A stretch of DNA of 64,000 bases from Tannerellaceae bacterium. Lineage in GTDB: Bacteria > Bacteroidota > Bacteroidia > Bacteroidales > Tannerellaceae. The position numbers and the translations under genes are program-made. Positions 58,624 through 64,000 of this stretch are shown one piece after another. The stretch's first letter is position 1. The number at the start of each line of letters is the position of its first letter. Below the pieces are notes generated by a model that did not search any database, had not been told where the DNA came from, and saw nothing but the letters and a program-made list of their open reading frames with translations. Location of the stretch: assembly GCA_031255855.1 (NCBI GenBank), contig JAIRRS010000152.1:62001-126000 (forward strand). Reading direction: 5' to 3'.

Positions 58624-60112
58624 GCCGACGAGATATTTTATACTGACTGTATCAGGGTTTTTCCTGTGTTGCCCGACTGTAAATGCCCGGGACACTATCC
58701 GTATCAGTTTAAACGATGCGATAGAAACGGGAATCGCACGATCGGTAGACGCTGTAGTTGCCCGCAATGAGTATGTCTCTGCTTATTGGGGATATAAAAC
58801 ATATAAGACGGAGTTGCTACCCGAAGTAGTCATGAATACCGTTCTACCACATTATTCCAAGTCATACAATTCGATTCAGAACCCAGATGGGACTTATAAT
58901 TATGTAAGCAATGATTATAACCAAATAGATGCAGCTCTTTCTATTACCCAAAATATTCCGCTTACAGGAGGAACATTAACAATAGAAAGCAGCTTGGATC
59001 GCTTGCGGCAAAACGGGCAGAACTCATTGACACATTATAAATTCGTACCGGCTAAACTTTCTTTGGAACAGCCTATTTTCGGATTCAATCGCGTCAAATG
59101 GCTACAACGGATAGAGCCCGTAAAATATGCAGAAGCCCGGCAAAAGCTAATCAGCGATCAGGAAGAAATAGCTCTCATGGCAATTGAACATTACTTCAAC
59201 TTGTTGCTTGGACGCATCAACTTGGATATGGCCGAGCAAAACCGCAACAACGCTGAAAGATTGTATATCATATCGGAAGCCAGGTATCAAAAAGGACAAC
59301 TGTCGCAGGTGGATCTGTTGCAGATGCAAGCGTCTTTATTCAAAGCGGAATCATCCCTGACCGATGCCCGGGCTTCGTTTGATTCGAGGATGTTTCAATT
59401 ACGTTCATTTCTCGGAATCGGAGAAGAAATTATTCTTGAACCGATTGTTCCTGAATTTATTACCCTGGATATTCCCCGGCTATCATATGATACGGTATTA
59501 TTCATGGCTTTGGAAAACAATGCTTTTACTCAAAACATAAGGAAAAGAATATTCGAAGCATCGAGGGATGTTAGTCAGGCCAGAGCCGATCGATGGGATA
59601 TCAAGCTATTCGCTTCGTTTGGGATGTCGGGACAAGAAGACCGTTTGCAGGATGTGATCAACCGTAACAATTGGCGAAACGACCAGGTGATTACGGTAGG
59701 GATACGCATGCCGATTCTAGACTGGGGAAAGGGCAAAGGCAAAGTGCGAATTGCTGAAGCAAACAAAGAAGTCGTACTGTCAAAAACAGAAAAAGAGCAA
59801 ATTGATTTCAATCAAGATATTTTCCTTCGTGTGCAATATTTTAATAATCAGCCGGAACAACTTCGTCTTGCCCGTGAGACTGATGAAATTGCGCAGCAAC
59901 GTTATAATGTATCGGTCGAAGCATTCATCCTTGGCAAATTAGATATTTTAAATCTGAATGACTCTCAAACGGCTAAAGACGAAGCTCGGCGGAATTATAT
60001 CAACCAGATGTTTTTACTATGGTCTTATTATTATCAAATAAGAAGTCTCACATTACATGATTTTCTGCAAGATAAAAAACTCTCTGTAGATTATAATCAA
60101 ATAATAGAATAA
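58616..60112 (+). CDS. TolC-family outer-membrane efflux protein
   Basis: 498 residues from ATG 58616 (58613 is also an ATG in frame); the frame opens at 58544 inside the permease gene but a signal peptide (about 1-25, ending TVNA) supports the later start. Two repeats of the TolC alpha-barrel/coiled-coil type (LNDAIETGIARSVDAVVARNEY; YFNLLLGRINLDMAEQNRNNAERLYIISEARYQKGQLSQVDLLQMQASL; FILGKLDILNLNDSQTAKDEARR). It makes the outer-membrane channel for the exporter. No lipoprotein Cys. Confidence 0.92.
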   Translation: MNKPTRYFILTVSGFFLCCPTVNARDTIRISLNDAIETGIARSVDAVVARNEYVSAYWGYKTYKTELLPEVVMNTVLPHYSKSYNSIQNPDGTYNYVSNDYNQIDAALSITQNIPLTGGTLTIESSLDRLRQNGQNSLTHYKFVPAKLSLEQPIFGFNRVKWLQRIEPVKYAEARQKLISDQEEIALMAIEHYFNLLLGRINLDMAEQNRNNAERLYIISEARYQKGQLSQVDLLQMQASLFKAESSLTDARASFDSRMFQLRSFLGIGEEIILEPIVPEFITLDIPRLSYDTVLFMALENNAFTQNIRKRIFEASRDVSQARADRWDIKLFASFGMSGQEDRLQDVINRNNWRNDQVITVGIRMPILDWGKGKGKVRIAEANKEVVLSKTEKEQIDFNQDIFLRVQYFNNQPEQLRLARETDEIAQQRYNVSVEAFILGKLDILNLNDSQTAKDEARRNYINQMFLLWSYYYQIRSLTLHDFLQDKKLSVDYNQIIE

Positions 60113-60163
60113 AGAGACTATTTTTACTTCAAATTGAGTACAATCCGTAAAGAAAGAAAAACA

Positions 60164-61531
60164 ATGATATTAATATGTGATGATGATAGTGCGATACGGG
60201 CTTCCCTGGAAGTTGTCTTGAAACATGCCGGCTATGAAACGGCGTCTGTTTCCAATCCTAAAGATACGATTGATTTCATTCGTAATCAAACGCCTCAGTT
60301 AATCCTTATGGACATGAATTATACTCCTGGTACAAGCGGAGAAGAGGGACTGGTGTTGTTGAAACAGACGAAAATTTTTTGTCCGGATGTTCCGGTAATC
60401 CTGATTACTGCCTGGGGATCAATAAGCCTTGCCGTCCAGGGAATGCGAGTCGGCGCTTTTGATTTTATCACTAAACCGTGCAATCATCTTTTACTTTTGA
60501 ATACCATTCAAACAGCATTATTACTAAACAATAAAGAGATTGAAGAGAATGACAAACAAGCCATATATTCAAGGGCAGGTTTTGTTCAAACGGGCAAGAT
60601 TATCGGTAAGTCCCCACTGCTCAAAGGCATATTCAATACCATCGAACGAGTAGCCCAGACCAATGCTGCCGTCCTTATTACAGGTGAAAGCGGAACAGGA
60701 AAAGAACTAATTGCAGAAGCTATACATGAAAACAGTAAACGTAAAAACGCTCCTTTCATCAAGGTAAATCTAGGTGGTATCTCCCAGTCCCTATTCGAGA
60801 GTGAAATGTTTGGTCACCAAAAAGGAGCTTTTACGGATGCCCACTATGATCGAACCGGACGTTTCGAAATGGCTGATAAGGGAAGTATATTCCTTGACGA
60901 GATTGGCGATTTGGATGTTGCCAGCCAGGTAAAATTATTACGGGTTTTACAAGACCAAACGTTCGAATCGTTAGGTAACAGTAAAACAAAACAGGTTGAT
61001 GTGCGTATAATCAGCGCTACAAATAAGAATTTAAACGATAGGGTGACAGCGGGTTCATTCCGTGAAGATTTACTTTACCGGATCAATTTAATTACCATAC
61101 ATGTACCGGCGTTACGTGAACGGATGGACGACATTCCCCTACTGGTTGATTTTTTCGTGAAGAAGCAACAAGAACTTAACGGACTGGGTAATATCGAAAT
61201 AAATTCGGATGCCATTTCGTTTTTACAATCACTGCCTTATCCCGGCAATATCCGCGAGTTGAAAAATCTGGTAGAAAGAACGCTATTGGTTTCCGGAAAA
61301 AAGGTTTTATCCGATAAAGATTTTAAGAAACAATACATTCCTCCGTCATCGAGTAATAGCAAATTTCCGGAATCAATCCATCAATTGGAAGAAATGGAAA
61401 GAAACATGATTGTAAAGACAATGGCTCTTTATGGAAATAATCTGTCAAAAGTGGCATTAGCGATAGGAATTTCCCGACAGGCGCTTTACCGGAAATTAGA
61501 AAAACATCAAATAGATTATAGTAGGGAGTAA
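60164..61531 (+). CDS. Sigma-54-dependent response regulator, NtrC family
   Basis: 455 residues from ATG 60164; the TTG at 60134 is in frame but unconserved. Receiver domain with phosphoacceptor D50 (LILMDMNYTPG), AAA+ domain with Walker A GESGTGKE (about 174) and Walker B IFLDEIGD, and C-terminal Fis-type HTH (LSKVALAIGISRQALYRKLEKHQI). The loop that touches sigma-54 reads GAFTDA (221-226) in place of GAFTGA, a variant seen in Bacteroidetes. It activates sigma-54 promoters, most simply its own operon. It overlaps the kinase gene by one base. Confidence 0.93.
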   Translation: MILICDDDSAIRASLEVVLKHAGYETASVSNPKDTIDFIRNQTPQLILMDMNYTPGTSGEEGLVLLKQTKIFCPDVPVILITAWGSISLAVQGMRVGAFDFITKPCNHLLLLNTIQTALLLNNKEIEENDKQAIYSRAGFVQTGKIIGKSPLLKGIFNTIERVAQTNAAVLITGESGTGKELIAEAIHENSKRKNAPFIKVNLGGISQSLFESEMFGHQKGAFTDAHYDRTGRFEMADKGSIFLDEIGDLDVASQVKLLRVLQDQTFESLGNSKTKQVDVRIISATNKNLNDRVTAGSFREDLLYRINLITIHVPALRERMDDIPLLVDFFVKKQQELNGLGNIEINSDAISFLQSLPYPGNIRELKNLVERTLLVSGKKVLSDKDFKKQYIPPSSSNSKFPESIHQLEEMERNMIVKTMALYGNNLSKVALAIGISRQALYRKLEKHQIDYSRE

Positions 61532-62838
61532 TGGTATCCAGATTCATATTCTGGCTCTTGGCTTTAACCGTTTTCGGGACGTTGGCCTTTTGGGGATTCC
61601 AATATAAGGAAACCAGTCCGCATTCGTTTTATCTGGCTGAAGGTATAACGCTATTAGCTATTATCCTTTTTATTATACTATACCGTCGATTAATAAGGCC
61701 TTATAATATAATTGCTGATGGGATGGATTTATTACAAGAACAAGACTTCTCTACCCATTTACGACCGATATCGGATAGCGAAGCTAACAAAATGATTATC
61801 GTTTTCAACAAAATGATTGATAGTCTGAAAGAAGAGCGGGTTCAGGTACGGGAAAAGAATCTCTTTCTCGATCTATTGATACAAGCCTCTCCCCAGGGAG
61901 TTCTTATTCTGGACTTCGATGAATATATTACAGATATTAATCCTGCCGGATTGAAGCTCCTTGACATCCCGGATAAAAATGACCTAATAGGAAAAAAGAT
62001 AAAAGATACAGATATAAATATCAGCCAATCTCTCTCCAGATTACGGCATGGGGATGATGTGGTAATAAGAGAGTCAGGAATAACTGCATACAGATGTGTT
62101 CGTTCTTCTTTTGTTGATAAAGGTTTTGACCATCCGTTTATCTTAATAGAAGAATTGACGAATGAATTATTGAAAATAGAAAAAAAGTCATACGAGGGAA
62201 TTATACGAATGATGGCGCATGAAGTAAATAACTCTATTGGTTCCATCAGTCCTACCTTGAGTGTCGTATCTGGTATATTCAAAGACGACATAGATCAGAA
62301 ATTTTCATATGTATTACCGGCTGTTTCAGCGTCTTTGGAAAGATGCCTACATTTGGGCAAATTCATCAGCAATTTTGCGCAGGTAGTAAAACTCCCCGAA
62401 CCTCATAAAACAAATGTGGATTTAAACGAACTGGTCAAATCGGCAGAGGCTCTCACCAGTATCGAATGTCAACATCGGAATATAAGGCTTGAATTGCATT
62501 TATGCGACAAAAAATGTATCGCATTTGTGGATGCAATACAGATTGAGCAAGTCCTGGTCAACATTATAAAAAACGCGTATGAGGCAATAGACGAAAAGGG
62601 TATAATTAAAATAGTCACACAAATTGAACCATTATCTATTATTATCTCAAATAATGGCCCGGAACTTACTGAAGAAAATAGACAAAATTTATTCGTCCCA
62701 TTTTTCACCACGAAAGACACAGGGCAAGGAATAGGATTAATGGTTATTCGCGAAATATTAAAAAATCATCAAGCTAACTTCAAGTTTTATTCTGAAAACG
62801 GATGGACTAAATTCGATATTATGTTTAAAACCCTTTGA
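61531..62838 (+). CDS. Membrane sensor histidine kinase
   Basis: 435 residues. Two membrane helices (about 5-22 and 33-52) with almost no periplasmic loop, a linker, a PAS-type domain (about 105-215), the phosphoacceptor H230 in RMMAHEVNNSIGS, and an HATPase domain with NIIKNAYEAID (N box) and GQGIGLMVIREIL (G box). With so small a periplasmic part, it probably senses a signal in the membrane or cytoplasm, e.g. envelope stress or substrate. The start codon overlaps the regulator's stop, so it is the partner kinase. Confidence 0.92.
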   Translation: MVSRFIFWLLALTVFGTLAFWGFQYKETSPHSFYLAEGITLLAIILFIILYRRLIRPYNIIADGMDLLQEQDFSTHLRPISDSEANKMIIVFNKMIDSLKEERVQVREKNLFLDLLIQASPQGVLILDFDEYITDINPAGLKLLDIPDKNDLIGKKIKDTDINISQSLSRLRHGDDVVIRESGITAYRCVRSSFVDKGFDHPFILIEELTNELLKIEKKSYEGIIRMMAHEVNNSIGSISPTLSVVSGIFKDDIDQKFSYVLPAVSASLERCLHLGKFISNFAQVVKLPEPHKTNVDLNELVKSAEALTSIECQHRNIRLELHLCDKKCIAFVDAIQIEQVLVNIIKNAYEAIDEKGIIKIVTQIEPLSIIISNNGPELTEENRQNLFVPFFTTKDTGQGIGLMVIREILKNHQANFKFYSENGWTKFDIMFKTL

Positions 62839-62897
62839 TGTATTTTCCCAAAACTGTTTTTTCCAACTTTTGATAATTTTAGTGGAGGAAATCCCTC

Positions 62898-62929
62898 TTT
62901 GCTTAATTGGGGAAATTGTGCTACTTTTG
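62898..62929 (+). promoter_or_regulatory. Promoter for holB
   Basis: TTTG at 62898-62901, 20 bases, TACTTTTG at 62922-62929: full consensus, 20 bases before the ATG at 62950. Confidence 0.85.
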
Positions 62930-62949
62930 AATCTTTATTTACGGACGGC

Positions 62950-64000
62950 ATGTATTTTAAAGACGTTATCGGGCAACAAGACATGAAGCAGCGGCTGATA
63001 GAATCCGCCAAACGGGATGTCGTACCCCACGCCCAACTATTTTGCGAGCAAGGAGGGACGGGAGCATTTCCGCTGGCATTGGCTTACGCGCGATATCTGA
63101 ATTGTGCCAATCCTTCGGATACGGATGCTTGCGGACATTGCCCTTCATGTGTAAAATTTAATGGACTGGCACATCCCGACCTCCATTTTGTTTTCCCGAT
63201 TGTAACCAAAAAGGAGGCTAAAAAAGACGTTTGTGACGACTATTTACCCGAATGGCGTACTTTTCTGAAGAAGCAGCCTTACTTCAACATGAATAATTGG
63301 TTGGAGGCGATAGATGCCGGCAATTCGCAAGCTATTATCTATTCGAAAGAGAGTGATGAAATTATCCGTAAGCTAAGCCTTAAAATATATGAAGCCACTT
63401 ACCGGATATTGTTTGTGTGGCTTCCTGAAAAGATGCATCAGGCCTGCGCGAACAAATTGCTGAAAATCATAGAAGAACCTCCACAAAACACGGTTATCCT
63501 GATGGTATCGGAAGAACCCGATATGATATTGGGAACCATCCAGTCGCGTGCGCAAAGGATAAACATACGGGGAATCAAACAAGAAGACATGATAGAGGCC
63601 CTTGAGCGTGAAATGCTGGAACCGGATGCGGCCAAAGAGATTGCCCACTTGGCAAGTGGTAATTATCAGAAAGCTTTGGAACTTATCAGCGTAAATGAAG
63701 AAAATGAATTTTTCCTTGGACAATTCAAGGAGATGATGCGCAACTCGTGGGCGCGTAATGTAAAAGCGATGAAAGTAACCGCCGATTTGCTTGCCGGTAT
63801 CGGACGAGAACGACAAAAAAACTTCCTGGCTTATTGCCAACATTTGATTCGCGAAAACTTTATGTATCGCTTCCAGACAAACGAATTGAATTACATGAAC
63901 CGCAAAGAAGCAGAATTCGCCGTCAAATTCGCACCTTTTGTCAATGAACGGAATGTATTCGAACTTATGGACGAATTATCCAAGGCTGAAGGACATATAA
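62950..64000 (+). CDS. holB: DNA polymerase III clamp-loader subunit delta', 3' end beyond window
   Basis: From ATG 62950 about 350 residues are visible. FKDVIGQQDMKQRLIESAKRDVVPHAQLF begins the AAA+ fold; the Walker A is degenerate (EQGGTGAF), as expected for delta', the zinc site is CGHCPSC (about 58-64), and SRC-type sensor residues lie near IQSRAQRI. It helps load the sliding clamp. In Bacteroides the holB gene is, as I recall, next to ricT-gldH; here those lie 26 kb away. Confidence 0.92.
   Translation, partial: MYFKDVIGQQDMKQRLIESAKRDVVPHAQLFCEQGGTGAFPLALAYARYLNCANPSDTDACGHCPSCVKFNGLAHPDLHFVFPIVTKKEAKKDVCDDYLPEWRTFLKKQPYFNMNNWLEAIDAGNSQAIIYSKESDEIIRKLSLKIYEATYRILFVWLPEKMHQACANKLLKIIEEPPQNTVILMVSEEPDMILGTIQSRAQRINIRGIKQEDMIEALEREMLEPDAAKEIAHLASGNYQKALELISVNEENEFFLGQFKEMMRNSWARNVKAMKVTADLLAGIGRERQKNFLAYCQHLIRENFMYRFQTNELNYMNRKEAEFAVKFAPFVNERNVFELMDELSKAEGHI

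Overview
The window looks like ordinary chromosomal backbone of a Gram-negative member of the order Bacteroidales. The support is: a SusC/SusD outer-membrane pair, a GldH-type lipoprotein, an all-in-one MreBCD/PBP2/RodA cluster behind purH, a serine-palmitoyltransferase-like enzyme, short HPF, and repeated promoters of the Bacteroidetes primary-sigma type (TTTG, about 19-21 bases, TAnnTTTG). A Parabacteroides/Tannerellaceae-like genome is my best guess from protein flavour only; genus is not proven.

Layout. 1-4.4 kb (minus): a partial C1B aminopeptidase, a CBM9-like lipoprotein, a gamma-carbonic-anhydrase-like hexapeptide protein and an M24 Xaa-Pro aminopeptidase. 4.5-20.9 kb (plus): rpsU-xerC-hpf, four tRNAs, tuf, tRNA-Trp, secE-nusG-rplKAJL-rpoBC (the information-processing supercluster), then an AraC regulator, a probable small RNA and a DUF3467 protein. 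21-27.4 kb: an M64 peptidase, a very large hairpin followed by a small protein resembling the CXXX-repeat peptide modification family, then pirin, an LtaS-like sulfatase-fold enzyme and an ABC-F ATPase on the minus strand. 27.7-35 kb (plus): purH and the cell-shape cluster mreBCD-mrdA-rodA. 35-39.9 kb: gldH/ricT, the SPT-like enzyme divergent from a lipid kinase, and trmN. 40-44.4 kb: lon, DUF5606, rplS and a NIPSNAP protein. 44.5-54 kb (plus): a GH3/beta-lactamase-fold fusion, a PLP aminotransferase and a SusC/SusD pair without enzymes. 54-62.8 kb (plus): one compact operon for a MacB-type tripartite exporter (adaptor, ATPase, two FtsX permeases, TolC-like channel) ending in its own NtrC-type regulator and histidine kinase. 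62.9 kb to the edge: holB, partial.

Three things stand out as not explained by the genes. First, three intergenic arrays (near 4.5, 27.5 and 43.6 kb) of a 12-base near-palindrome TCATCCMRATGA, in either orientation, repeated with a strict 22-base period; each lies upstream of a recognisable promoter, and the genes behind those promoters include two ribosomal protein genes and an ABC-F gene. Second, a nested approximately 120-base hairpin with mutually exclusive alternative pairings just before the small CXXX-like gene. Third, the exporter operon has a -24/-12 (sigma-54) promoter candidate and a perfect 8+8 palindrome upstream, which fits autoregulation by the sigma-54 activator encoded at its end.

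All functions are from reading sequence and family knowledge; no search or structure calculation was run.
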